Shown: one piece after another, positions 8,370 to 16,978 of the stretch
Layout: every line of letters starts with the position of its first letter
Numbering within the stretch: the first letter of the stretch is position 1
From: UBA1479 sp963976055
GTDB lineage: Bacteria > Pseudomonadota > Alphaproteobacteria > Rhodospirillales > Casp-alpha2
Direction: 5' to 3'
DNA: 64,000 bases
Assembly: GCA_963976055.1 (NCBI GenBank)
Contig: CAXBJB010000005.1
Coordinates: 62,001-126,000, forward strand
Position numbers and translations under genes: made by a program
Notes under the pieces: model-generated
The model's database searches: none
What the model was told of the DNA's origin: nothing
The model's input: only the letters and a program-made list of their open reading frames with translations

Positions 8370-10082
8370 TTAGCCGTCTTCCCGCTTGGGCTCCGCCCCC
8401 AAGGGTAAGCCGATGTCCCGATCCCGGCTGCGCTTTTCCGCCGCGTCCTCGATCAGACGGCTTTCCGTCAAAACACCCATGCGTTCCAGGATCGGATAGG
8501 CGACCGAGGTCAGATGGCTGTTGACCCGCTTGAGGTCGCGCAGCACATCCAGGTGCAGGGCGCTGGAATCCAGGGTGTCAGGGCGCCGTTCGCCCATGCG
8601 GCGGAAATGGTTTTCCACATAGCGGCGTTCCAGGTCGCGGATTTCCGTCTTCTCATGCAGCAGCCGGCGCGCCGCATCCTCGTCCGCCGACACGAAGACA
8701 TGCAGCGCCAGATCCAGGTTCTGCATGATGCGATTGTGGAAGGCTTCCAGTTCCCGGTAGCCTTCGTCGGAAAAGTTGATGTGGCCCTTGATCTTCTTGC
8801 CCGCCAGTTCCATCAGGTTCTTGTCGATGATGTCGCCGACATGTTCCAGATTGGTGGTGAAACTGAGAATTTCGACGCTGCGCTGGCTTTCTGCCTTGTC
8901 CATTTCCTCTTCGGTCAGGCGGGTCAGGTAAAGCTTGATCGCCTCGTGCAGGCGGTCGACCACGTCGTCCTGGGCTTCGACCGTCTTGCGCAAGTTCGCG
9001 TCGTTGGTTCGCAGAACCTCGCGCGTGGCGGACAGCATGGATTTCACGGCGTCGCCCATGCGCAGCGTCTCGCGCGCCGCCCCGGTCAGAGCGACGGAGG
9101 GCGTGTCGAGCGCCCCTTCATCCAGGTATTGGGGGCTGCCGGGATCGTCCGTCGCCGGGCGGTCGGGGGCAATACGCCGGGCGGCCCAGTCGACCAGGGC
9201 GAGCGCCGGCAGGAACACCACGACCAGGGCCAAGTTGAAGCCCGTGTGGAAGTTGGCGAGCAGCCGCGCAGGCGTGTCGCCCAGGACCGCCAGATGGGGC
9301 TGCAGGTACGGCACGAAGGGCAGCACCACGAACACGCCGGCCATGCGCATCAACAGGTTGCCGAGCGGCACCCGGCGCACGGCCGGCAGGGCCTTGGCCG
9401 TCAGCCCGACGGCAGCCAAGGCGCCGCCCAGATTGGCGCCCAGAACCATGGTCATGGCCAGTTGCACGTTCAACACCTGCATGCCCGCCAGCGACAGGAT
9501 CAACAGCACCACGGCGACCGAGGAATGGGACGCCCAGGTCAGGGCGGCCGCGAACACCACGGCCAGCAGCGGCTCGCTGGTCAGGGGATGGACTAGGACG
9601 GCCATGGCCTCGCTTTCGCGGAACGGCAGAGAGCCCATGGCGATCAGACGCAGGGACAACAGCATCAGGCCGAGGCCCAGAAGGGCGCGGGCGATGGCGC
9701 GGCGGCGGCTGTTTTCCGTCGACAGGAACAGAAACACGCCGGCGGAAATCAGCACCGGCGACAGCCACTCCAGATCGACCGACAGGGCCTGCACGATCAT
9801 GGTCGAGCCGACGTCCGCGCCCAGCATGATGGCGAGTGCGGCAACACCGCCCAACAGCCCCTGCCCGGCGAAGGAGGAGACGATCAGCGCCGTCGCGGTC
9901 GAGCTTTGCAGGATGGTGGTGACGCCGAACCCGGCAGCCAGGCCCGTCACCCGGTTGCGCGCCGACGCCGCCAATGCATGGCGCAGGTCGGCGCCGAAGG
10001 ATCGGGTGATCCCCGTGCGCACCATGCGGATTCCCCATAACAAAAGGGCGACGCCGCCGACGATGTTGATGATGGTTTCCAC
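8370..10082 (-). CDS. Na/Pi cotransporter family protein with PhoU-like tail
   Basis: A 570-residue NptA/YjbB-type membrane protein. The N-terminal half holds two copies of the Na_Pi_cotrans unit with the QSSTAT motif (TTILQSSTATALIVSSF near residue 60) and a second Ser-rich segment (WASHSSVAVVLLILS near residue 185). The C-terminal part from about 345 is a helical PhoU-like domain. E. coli YjbB of this type exports phosphate, while animal NPT2 relatives import it. The start is GTG at 10082 with a GAAGG site. It lies on the same strand just downstream of phnA-phnY, suggesting disposal of phosphate from phosphonate breakdown; that link is inference. Confidence 0.85.
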   Translation of the reverse strand: METIINIVGGVALLLWGIRMVRTGITRSFGADLRHALAASARNRVTGLAAGFGVTTILQSSTATALIVSSFAGQGLLGGVAALAIMLGADVGSTMIVQALSVDLEWLSPVLISAGVFLFLSTENSRRRAIARALLGLGLMLLSLRLIAMGSLPFRESEAMAVLVHPLTSEPLLAVVFAAALTWASHSSVAVVLLILSLAGMQVLNVQLAMTMVLGANLGGALAAVGLTAKALPAVRRVPLGNLLMRMAGVFVVLPFVPYLQPHLAVLGDTPARLLANFHTGFNLALVVVFLPALALVDWAARRIAPDRPATDDPGSPQYLDEGALDTPSVALTGAARETLRMGDAVKSMLSATREVLRTNDANLRKTVEAQDDVVDRLHEAIKLYLTRLTEEEMDKAESQRSVEILSFTTNLEHVGDIIDKNLMELAGKKIKGHINFSDEGYRELEAFHNRIMQNLDLALHVFVSADEDAARRLLHEKTEIRDLERRYVENHFRRMGERRPDTLDSSALHLDVLRDLKRVNSHLTSVAYPILERMGVLTESRLIEDAAEKRSRDRDIGLPLGAEPKREDG

Positions 10083-10190
10083 GTGCCTTCGCGCTTTCCA
10101 GTGCAGATTTCAGAACCGGCGCGCCGAGCGATCCTATCGCCGGCGGTCGCCGTAACGTTCGCCCATCCCTCAATAGGCGCACTGAGTGCG

Positions 10191-10219
10191 CTTATAATCC
10201 GAAAACCCGGTTTCCGCAA
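10191..10219 (-). promoter_or_regulatory. Possible promoter of the Na/Pi transporter gene
   Basis: Minus-strand TTGCGG (10219-10214), 17 bases, then TATAAG (10196-10191). A perfect 7-bp hairpin GCGCACT/AGTGCGC at 10177-10191 directly follows the -10 and could alternatively end phnY transcription, though no T-run follows it. The transporter could therefore be expressed both with and without phnAY. Confidence 0.4.
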
Positions 10220-10243
10220 ATGGATCCCTAGGAGAACCGCCTA

Positions 10244-11701
10244 CTAGCTTAGCCAGGGCATGGAGAAGGTCTTCACGTTGGTGAAGCTTTTCATGGCCTC
10301 GATCACGCCTTCCTTGTAGCCCAGGCCCGAATCCTTGATCCCGCCGAACGGCGACATTTCGATACGGAAGCCGGGAACCTCCCAGACGTTGACCGTGCCG
10401 ACCACCAAGCCGTCGATGAAGCGCGTGATGTATTCCATGTTGTTGGTGCACACGCCGGACGACAGGCCGAAGGCGGTGGAGTTGGAAATCTTGATCACCT
10501 CGGCGATGTCGTTGGGGCAACGAATGATCGGCACCACGGGGCCGAAGGTTTCCTCGCGCACCAACTCGCAATCGAAGGGCACTCGGTCGACCAGAGTCGG
10601 CGAATAAAGCGCACCGTCCCGCTTGTTGCCGTAGAGAAACTCCGCCCCCTTGGCGACGGCGTCATTGACCCGCCGCTCGAACTGCATGGCGGCCTTCTCG
10701 TCGATCACCGTGCCGACGTCGGTGTCCGGGTCCATGGGGTCGCCGTATTTGATGGCCTTGACCTTTTCCAGGGCGATCTTGACGAATTCGTCGGCGACCG
10801 CATCGACGACCAAAATGCGCTTCACCGCCGTGCAGCGCTGACCGGAATTCTTGGTCGCCCCCGCGACGGCCAGGGTCGCGGCCTTTTCCAGGTCGGCGTC
10901 TTCCATGACGATCAGGGGGTCGTTGCCGCCCAGTTCCAGCACCATGCGGCGATAACCCGCGTGGTCGGCGATGTACTTGCCGACCGCGACGCCGCCGGTG
11001 AAGGTCACCAGATCGGCATGTTCATTGGTGATCATCTCGTCGGCGATGTCCTTGGGATCGCCGGTGATGACCTGGAACATTTCCGGCGGCAGGCCGGCTT
11101 CATAAAGAACATCGGCCAGCAGCAGCGCCGTCAGCGGCGTCTTTTCCGTCGGCTTCAGGACCATGCAGTTGTTGGTCGCAACCGAAGGCGCGATCTTGTG
11201 CGCGACCTGGTTGAGCGGATGGTTGAACGGCGTGATGGCGCTGATCGCCCGCAATGGCTGACGCGTGGTGAAGATCTTGCGCTTCGGGCCCGAGGGCGAC
11301 ACGTCGCAGGAAAACACCTCGCCGTCATCCATCAGGGTCAGGGCGGCGGACAGGTTGAACACGCTGTTGGAGCGCCCGGCTTCGTACATCGAATCCTTTT
11401 TCGACAGACCGCATTCGGCGGTGATCAGGTCGGACACCTGGTCGCGGCGGGAATAGAGGATTTCGCCGGTCTTCTTGAGAATTTCCGCGCGCTCGTGCCG
11501 GGTCAGGGTCGGCTTATACTCGGCGGCGGTCTTGAACGCCTTCTTGACGTCGGCGACCGACGCCTTCGGCACCGTGCCGACAACCTTGTTGGTGTAGGGG
11601 TTCATGACCTCGATGCGCTCGTCGCGCACGCCGCTGTCTCCGACGATGCGGAGCTTTTCGTGGATCACTTCATCTTTGAGATCGGTAACGGCGCTGTCCA
11701 T
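10244..11701 (-). CDS. phnY: Phosphonoacetaldehyde dehydrogenase
   Basis: NAD-dependent aldehyde dehydrogenase oxidising phosphonoacetaldehyde to phosphonoacetate. The 485-residue product has the ALDH signatures LELGGNDPL (catalytic Glu) and NSGQRC (catalytic Cys near residue 290). PhnY identity rests on its placement directly after phnA and with phnW, the PhnW-PhnY-PhnA route known from Sinorhizobium. The start at 11701 (MDSAVTDLKD) is preferred over 11716 because GGAGG sits 9 bases upstream of it. It follows phnA after 66 bases, probably in one transcript driven from the operator at 13.1 kb. Confidence 0.92.
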   Translation of the reverse strand: MDSAVTDLKDEVIHEKLRIVGDSGVRDERIEVMNPYTNKVVGTVPKASVADVKKAFKTAAEYKPTLTRHERAEILKKTGEILYSRRDQVSDLITAECGLSKKDSMYEAGRSNSVFNLSAALTLMDDGEVFSCDVSPSGPKRKIFTTRQPLRAISAITPFNHPLNQVAHKIAPSVATNNCMVLKPTEKTPLTALLLADVLYEAGLPPEMFQVITGDPKDIADEMITNEHADLVTFTGGVAVGKYIADHAGYRRMVLELGGNDPLIVMEDADLEKAATLAVAGATKNSGQRCTAVKRILVVDAVADEFVKIALEKVKAIKYGDPMDPDTDVGTVIDEKAAMQFERRVNDAVAKGAEFLYGNKRDGALYSPTLVDRVPFDCELVREETFGPVVPIIRCPNDIAEVIKISNSTAFGLSSGVCTNNMEYITRFIDGLVVGTVNVWEVPGFRIEMSPFGGIKDSGLGYKEGVIEAMKSFTNVKTFSMPWLS

Positions 11702-11767
11702 GGAATTATCCTCCAAACGTCCCCTGGGGGGTGTTGTTTAATGCTGTGTTGGTACGGGCGGCGTACA

Positions 11768-13039
11768 TCAGGCCGCGTTCTGGGCGAGCGCCGTGTGGTT
11801 GAGCGCCACGTCGAAGATGTCGAAGTTGCGCAGCCGCCGACCGCTGTCGACCGAGGCCGTGCGGGTCACGATCAGGGGCACCTTCTGTTCCGTCACCCCG
11901 CCGTGGGAGCGCAGGGGCTCCTTCAACTGGCTGAGGTCGTGGCGGTCGGACGAGGTGCCCAGCACCTTGGCTTTATCGGACACCACGATCAGGTCGCCCA
12001 GGCGGTCTTCGGGCAGTTCGAACTCGGCGCAGCCGTGTTTCTTGTCATAGACCTTCTGCACGCCGGAAACCGCGGCCAGCTTGGATATGACGGCGGACGT
12101 GTCCGCGTCCGCGGGCAGATAGACCGTGGCGAAAGAACCGAGCGCCCCGTGGTGCACGACATAGGGATCGGTGATCGGCAGGATCACCCGCGCCTTGCCG
12201 GCGCCCAGGATGCCGTCCATGACTTCCTGCAGATAAATCACATCGGGCTGGCCATCCGTGCCGAACTTGGCGTTCATGCCGTGGTCGGCGGTCAGCGCCA
12301 ACACGGCGCCCAATGCATCCAGCTTGGCCCAGTAGCCGTCCATCATGGCGTAGAAGGCATTGGCCACCGGCGTGCCGGGGGCATGCTTGTGCTGGATGTA
12401 ATCGGTGGTCGACAGGTACATGATGTCGGGGCGCATGGTTTCCATCAGCTTGACCCCCGCGTCGAAAATGAATTCCGACAGGTCCGCCGAATAGACGTCG
12501 GGGATCGGCCGGCCGACCAGGGCCTGGGCGTCGGCGATGCCGTTCTCGGCCAGGGTCGTTTCATCGGCCTTTTCCGACGAAAACGCGACGGCACGGCCCG
12601 ACGAGAAATCGAGGCCATGGCCCAACAGGCGGCGCAGCTTGTCCTTGGCCGTGACGATGGCGACCTTGGCGCCGGCGTCGTGGAAGGCCTTGAAGATGGT
12701 GTCCGTGCGCAGGAACTTGGGATCGTTCATCATCACTTCCTCGCCGGTGTCCGGGTCCAGGAAGAAGTTGCCGGAGATGCCGTGCACCTTGGGCGGCACG
12801 CCGGTGACGATCGACAGGTTGTTGGGGTTGGTGAAGCTGGGCACCACGCAGTCAGCGCGCAGGTCGGACCCGCCTTTCAGCGCCTTCTCCAGAAACGGCA
12901 TATGGCCGCCGGCGATGGCCTGTTCGATGTAATCGGGCTCCGAGCCGTCGATGCAGACAACCACCAGGGGCTGGCTGGGCCAGGCATAGGTGCGGCCGTT
13001 GACGGAGACGCTACGGGGGTGGGATTGGGTCTGATCCAT
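11768..13039 (-). CDS. phnA: Phosphonoacetate hydrolase
   Basis: Zinc-dependent alkaline-phosphatase-superfamily enzyme that splits phosphonoacetate into acetate and phosphate, the C-P cleavage step. It is 423 residues. Metal-site motifs are visible: CIDGSEPDYIEQA near residue 30, the catalytic Thr/Asn region VVPSFTNPNNLSIVTG near 65, STTDYIQHKHAPG near 205, TADHGMN near 240 and a C-terminal SHGG. The ATG at 13039 is preceded by AAAGGTG; a GTG 12 bases upstream overlaps that site and is less likely. phnY is downstream, and one of the four shared LysR-type operators lies 81-111 bases upstream. Confidence 0.94.
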   Translation of the reverse strand: MDQTQSHPRSVSVNGRTYAWPSQPLVVVCIDGSEPDYIEQAIAGGHMPFLEKALKGGSDLRADCVVPSFTNPNNLSIVTGVPPKVHGISGNFFLDPDTGEEVMMNDPKFLRTDTIFKAFHDAGAKVAIVTAKDKLRRLLGHGLDFSSGRAVAFSSEKADETTLAENGIADAQALVGRPIPDVYSADLSEFIFDAGVKLMETMRPDIMYLSTTDYIQHKHAPGTPVANAFYAMMDGYWAKLDALGAVLALTADHGMNAKFGTDGQPDVIYLQEVMDGILGAGKARVILPITDPYVVHHGALGSFATVYLPADADTSAVISKLAAVSGVQKVYDKKHGCAEFELPEDRLGDLIVVSDKAKVLGTSSDRHDLSQLKEPLRSHGGVTEQKVPLIVTRTASVDSGRRLRNFDIFDVALNHTALAQNAA

Positions 13040-13095
13040 GATGCTGCTCACCTTTGAAATCTTCCGGCACGCGGGCCCGTGCCTGGGTTTCGGGA

Positions 13096-13150
13096 ATTCT
13101 CGTGAGCGGCCAAGGATATGTCAAATCGCTAATAGCTATGTGATTGATAG
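13096..13150 (-). promoter_or_regulatory. LysR-type operator-promoter of phnA-phnY (site A)
   Basis: The dyad CTATGTGATTGATAG (13136-13150) is separated by 7 bases from GTCAAATCG (13120-13128). On the minus strand TTGACA (13124-13119), a 17-base spacer and GAGAAT (13101-13096) form an activator-type promoter, with the dyad at about -61 to -47. Sites B, C and D share the same spacing. The transcript would have a ~50-base leader before phnA. Confidence 0.75.
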
Positions 13151-13222
13151 GTTAAATCAATATGACGTCTCTCCGATCCAGGGTCGGATCGGGCATCAGT
13201 TGGGGCGAATTAATGGGGGAAA

Positions 13223-15676
13223 TCAGCCGCGCAGGCGGGACGACGCGGGGTCGTAGAGGGGCTTGAGCGAGGCCCGGGCCGGATAACGCACCCCGGCGAT
13301 CTCTATCTCGTAGGCATGGCCGTCGAGCCCGGCCAGCCCCCCGTCCGGCACGCTCACATAGCCCATCCCGACGGTGCCGCCGAGGGTATGGCCGTACATG
13401 CCGGAGGTCACTTTGCCGACGATCTCCGCCCCGCGCCAGATCGGCTCGTTATGATAGAGCAGCGGGGCCGGGTCGGTGACCAGGAACTGCATCAGGCGGC
13501 GCGTGATCCCGGTCTCACGCTGCTTCAACAACGCCTCGCGGCCGATGAAGCCCCCTGTCTTGTCCCAGGCGACGGCAAAGCCGAGCCCGGCTTCCAGCAC
13601 CGTGTCCTCGTCGGAAATGTCGTGGCCCCAGTGGCGGTAGGCCTTTTCGATGCGCAGCGAGTTCATGGCATGCATGCCCGCGTGGACCAGACCATGCCCC
13701 TGTCCCACCGCGACGACGGCTTCATAGACATGGGCCGCGAATTCCGTCGGCACCATGATTTCCCAGCCCAGCTCACCCGCATAGGAAATGCGGGTCAAGC
13801 GCGCCATCGCCATCGCAAACTCGACTTCGCGGCTGGCACCGAACGGAAAAACGTCGTTCGACAGGTCTTCCGGCGTCAGCGTCGCCAGCAGGTCCCGCGA
13901 CGTCGGCCCCATGACGCCGATCACCGCATGGCCCGAGGTCACGTCCGTGACGATGCAGTGCTCATGGTCGTCCACATGGCCCTTGAGCCAGTGGAAATCC
14001 CGCACCTGACAGGCCCCCGAGGTGACGACCAGAAAGGCATCCTCGGCCAACCGTGTCACGGTCAGGTCGGCCTCGATCCCGCCCCGCTCGTTCAGCCATT
14101 GGGTATAGACGGCGCGGCCGGCGTCGCTCGCGGCGTCGTTGGCGGACACGCGGTTCAGCACCCGGGCCGCGTCCGCGCCCTCGACCCGAAACTTGGCGAA
14201 GGACGTCAGATCGAACAGGGCGACGCCTTCCCGCGCCGCGCGGTGCTCGGCGGCGGACGCATCGAACCAGTTCTGGCGGCCGTAGCTGTACTGATACTTG
14301 GGTTCCGTGCCCTCGGGTGCGAACCAGTTGGCGCGTTCCCACCCCGCACTTTCGCCGAAGCAGGCGTTGGCGGCCTTCAGGTGTTCGTGCAGCGGCGAGC
14401 GGCGCAGGCCGCGCCCCGTGGTGTATTGCTGAAACGGCCAATGGGTAGCGTAGAGCAATCCCAGGCTTTCCGAGACCCGGTCGCGCAGATAGGCGCGGTT
14501 GGCCTGGAACGGCATCTGGCGGCGCACGTCGACTTCCCACAGGTCCATGGGGGCATGGCTCGACTTGATCCAGTCGGCGACCACGCGGCCGATGCCGCCC
14601 GCCGACTGGATGCCGATGGAATTGAGCCCCGCCGCGACCATCAGCCCGTCCAGCCCCGGCGTGGGGCCCAGGTTATAGCGCACGTCGGGGGTAAAGCTTT
14701 CCGGGCCGTTGAAGAAGGTCTGGATGCCCGCGTTCTGCAACGCCGGCAAGCGCGCCATGGCGGCTTCCAGGATCGGCTCGAAATGGTCGAAGTCGTCGGG
14801 CAGTTGATCGAACTCGAAATCGTCCGGGATGCCGCCCATGCCCCAGGGCTTGGCCTTGGGCTCGAACGCGCCGATCAGCATCTTGCCGGCGTCTTCCTTA
14901 TAGTAGGCGCATTCGTCGTAGACCCGCAGCACCGGCAGGTCCGGCGTCATGCCGGCGAAGGGTTCGGTGACGATGTAGAAATGCTCACACGCATGCAGCG
15001 GCAGGGTCACGCCGACCTTGGCTGCCATGTCGCGCGCCCACATGCCGGTCGCCAGGACGACCCAGCGGGCGCGCACCTCGCCCTCGGCGGTGCGCACGCC
15101 GACGGCGCGGCCGTTCTCGACGATGATCTCGGTGACCTGGGTGTCCTCGAACAGGCGGGCACCGCCCATGCGGGCCCCCTTGGCCAGTGCCAGGGTGATG
15201 TCGGCCGGATTGCCCTGCCCGTCCGACGGAATCCAGGTGCCGCCCAGCACGTCGTCGACGTTGACCAGGGGGTGGCGTCCCTTGACCTCTTCCGGCGAAA
15301 TGATGTTGACCTTGAGGCCGAACACCTTGGCCATGGAGGCGTTGCGGCGGAATTCCTCCATCCGCCCTTCGTGCAGCGCCACGGAGACGGACCCGTTCTG
15401 CTTCAGGCCCGTGGCCTGACCGGTCTCGCCCTCAAGCTCGCGGTAAAGCTCGGCCGTGTATTTGGCCAGCCGCGTCATGTTGGCGCTGCCGCGCAATTGG
15501 CCGATCAGCCCCGCCGCGTGCCAGGTGGTGCCGGAGGTCAGCTTGCGCCGCTCCAGCAGCACCACGTCGGCGATGCCGATCTTGGTCAGGTGATAGGCGA
15601 CGGAGCAGCCGATGACCCCGCCGCCGATGACGACGACCTCACAACTCGCGGGCGGCGTCTTGGCGGCGGCGGTCAC
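13223..15676 (-). CDS. FAD-dependent oxidoreductase with GcvT domain (dimethylglycine/sarcosine dehydrogenase family)
   Basis: An 817-residue two-part enzyme. The N-terminal DAO-type flavin domain starts with the dinucleotide motif VVVIGGGVIGCSVAYHL (residues ~14-30) and has the flavin-site SGTTWHAAGL. The C-terminal ~390 residues are a folate-binding GcvT-like aminomethyltransferase domain (MHAMNSLRIEKAYRHWG). Relatives oxidise N-methyl groups of dimethylglycine or sarcosine. It starts 9 bases after phnW ends, so both share site B. FAD enzymes recur in bacterial phosphonate clusters, where some act on N-methylated AEP; that substrate is a reasonable guess here, not shown. Confidence 0.85.
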   Translation of the reverse strand: MTAAAKTPPASCEVVVIGGGVIGCSVAYHLTKIGIADVVLLERRKLTSGTTWHAAGLIGQLRGSANMTRLAKYTAELYRELEGETGQATGLKQNGSVSVALHEGRMEEFRRNASMAKVFGLKVNIISPEEVKGRHPLVNVDDVLGGTWIPSDGQGNPADITLALAKGARMGGARLFEDTQVTEIIVENGRAVGVRTAEGEVRARWVVLATGMWARDMAAKVGVTLPLHACEHFYIVTEPFAGMTPDLPVLRVYDECAYYKEDAGKMLIGAFEPKAKPWGMGGIPDDFEFDQLPDDFDHFEPILEAAMARLPALQNAGIQTFFNGPESFTPDVRYNLGPTPGLDGLMVAAGLNSIGIQSAGGIGRVVADWIKSSHAPMDLWEVDVRRQMPFQANRAYLRDRVSESLGLLYATHWPFQQYTTGRGLRRSPLHEHLKAANACFGESAGWERANWFAPEGTEPKYQYSYGRQNWFDASAAEHRAAREGVALFDLTSFAKFRVEGADAARVLNRVSANDAASDAGRAVYTQWLNERGGIEADLTVTRLAEDAFLVVTSGACQVRDFHWLKGHVDDHEHCIVTDVTSGHAVIGVMGPTSRDLLATLTPEDLSNDVFPFGASREVEFAMAMARLTRISYAGELGWEIMVPTEFAAHVYEAVVAVGQGHGLVHAGMHAMNSLRIEKAYRHWGHDISDEDTVLEAGLGFAVAWDKTGGFIGREALLKQRETGITRRLMQFLVTDPAPLLYHNEPIWRGAEIVGKVTSGMYGHTLGGTVGMGYVSVPDGGLAGLDGHAYEIEIAGVRYPARASLKPLYDPASSRLRG

Positions 15677-15685
15677 GAAGGCGGC

Positions 15686-16819
15686 CTATTCGGCGGCCTG
15701 AGGGGCGCCGGTCTTCACGCCCATGTCGGTCAGCACTTCCGACATCGCCTTGAGCGCCGCCGTCATTTCGGCCGCCCCCAGGTGGCCGATGCAGCCGACG
15801 CGGAAGCTGGGCGCCACCGTCAGCTTGCCGGGGTAAAGCACGAAGCCCCGGTCCTTGACCTTGTCGTAGAACACCTGAAAATGGAAGGCAGGGTCCGACG
15901 GCATGTGGAAAGTGACGATGATCGGCGCCTGCAACCCTTGGGGCAGCAGGGTCTGGAACCCCAGTTCCGCCATGCCGTCGATCAGGATTTTGCAGTTGTT
16001 GGAATAGCGTTTGAAGCGCCCCGGCTGGCCGCCCTCGGCCTCAAACTGTTCGATGGCCTTGGCGAAGGCGAAAATGACATGGGTCGGCGGGGTGAAGCGC
16101 CACTGGCCGTTGGCTTCCATCGCCTTCCACTGGTCGTAAAGGTCGAGGGCCAGGGAATGGGAATTGCCTGCGCAGCCTTCCAGCACGGTCTTGCGGATCA
16201 GCGCGAAGCCCATGCCGGGCACGCCTTCCAGGCATTTGTTGGACGACGCCATGACGGCGTCGAAGGGCACCTTGGCGAGGTCCAGTTCGATGGCGCCGAA
16301 GGCGCTCATGGCGTCGATGATCAGGGATCGCCCCGCGTCCTTCACCACATGGGCGATGTCGGCGATGGGGTTGAGGATACCCGACGTCGTCTCGCAATGA
16401 ACGACCAGGACATGGGTGATGGATTTATCGCCCGCCAGTTTGGCGGCCAGGGCGGCGGCATCCGGCGGCACGTCTTCGGCGGTTTCGGAAATCTCATAGG
16501 CGCGGCCCGCGTAGTCCAAAATCTTGCCCATGCGCTTGCCGTAGGCGCCGTTGACCAGGATCAGCGCCTTGCCCGATTTGGGGATCAGGGTGCACAGCGC
16601 CGCCTCGACCACGAAGGTGCCGGAGCCCTGCAGCGGCACGCAGACGTGAGTATCCGTGGCATTGGCGATTTCCAGCAGCTTGCGGCGCACGGCGGCGTTG
16701 GCGTCGATGAAGGCCTGATCGCGCGAGCCCCAATCGTGGCGCATGGCGTCGCGGGTTTCGGCCGCCGTGGTCAGCGGGCCGGGCGTCAGCAGCAGGGGAT
16801 CACCGGGGGTCAGGGTCAT
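15686..16819 (-). CDS. phnW: 2-aminoethylphosphonate--pyruvate transaminase
   Basis: PLP-dependent class V aminotransferase that converts AEP and pyruvate into phosphonoacetaldehyde and alanine. It is 377 residues from the ATG at 16819, which has GAAAGG upstream; an ATG 24 bases earlier lacks a good site. Family marks are LLLTPGPLTTAAETRDAMRHD at the start (PGPLTT, MRHDWGSRD), VPLQGSGTFVVEAAL, and the PLP lysine in ASSNKCLEGVPG near residue 193. It heads the phnW-FAD oxidoreductase pair under site B and feeds phnY/phnA. Confidence 0.95.
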   Translation of the reverse strand: MTLTPGDPLLLTPGPLTTAAETRDAMRHDWGSRDQAFIDANAAVRRKLLEIANATDTHVCVPLQGSGTFVVEAALCTLIPKSGKALILVNGAYGKRMGKILDYAGRAYEISETAEDVPPDAAALAAKLAGDKSITHVLVVHCETTSGILNPIADIAHVVKDAGRSLIIDAMSAFGAIELDLAKVPFDAVMASSNKCLEGVPGMGFALIRKTVLEGCAGNSHSLALDLYDQWKAMEANGQWRFTPPTHVIFAFAKAIEQFEAEGGQPGRFKRYSNNCKILIDGMAELGFQTLLPQGLQAPIIVTFHMPSDPAFHFQVFYDKVKDRGFVLYPGKLTVAPSFRVGCIGHLGAAEMTAALKAMSEVLTDMGVKTGAPQAAE

Positions 16820-16883
16820 GGTGGAGCCTTTCAAGTCATTCATCTGGCTGCGGCCGGGCCGTTCGGGCAGCCGGTCGCGCGGA

Positions 16884-16938
16884 GTTTCGGGCGGGATGGG
16901 TCAATTCGTCAAATCGTTAATTCGGATATCATCCATAG
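16884..16938 (-). promoter_or_regulatory. LysR-type operator-promoter of phnW (site B)
   Basis: Dyad GGATATCATCCATAG (16924-16938), 7 bases, then GTCAAATCG (16908-16916). On the minus strand TTGACG (16912-16907), 17 bases, CGAAAC (16889-16884), a poor -10 as expected for an activator-dependent promoter. Expected start near 16877, a ~58-base leader before phnW. Confidence 0.75.
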
Positions 16939-16978
16939 ACCAGAACTATGTCGTGGCGCGGCCGATGTTATCGACCGC

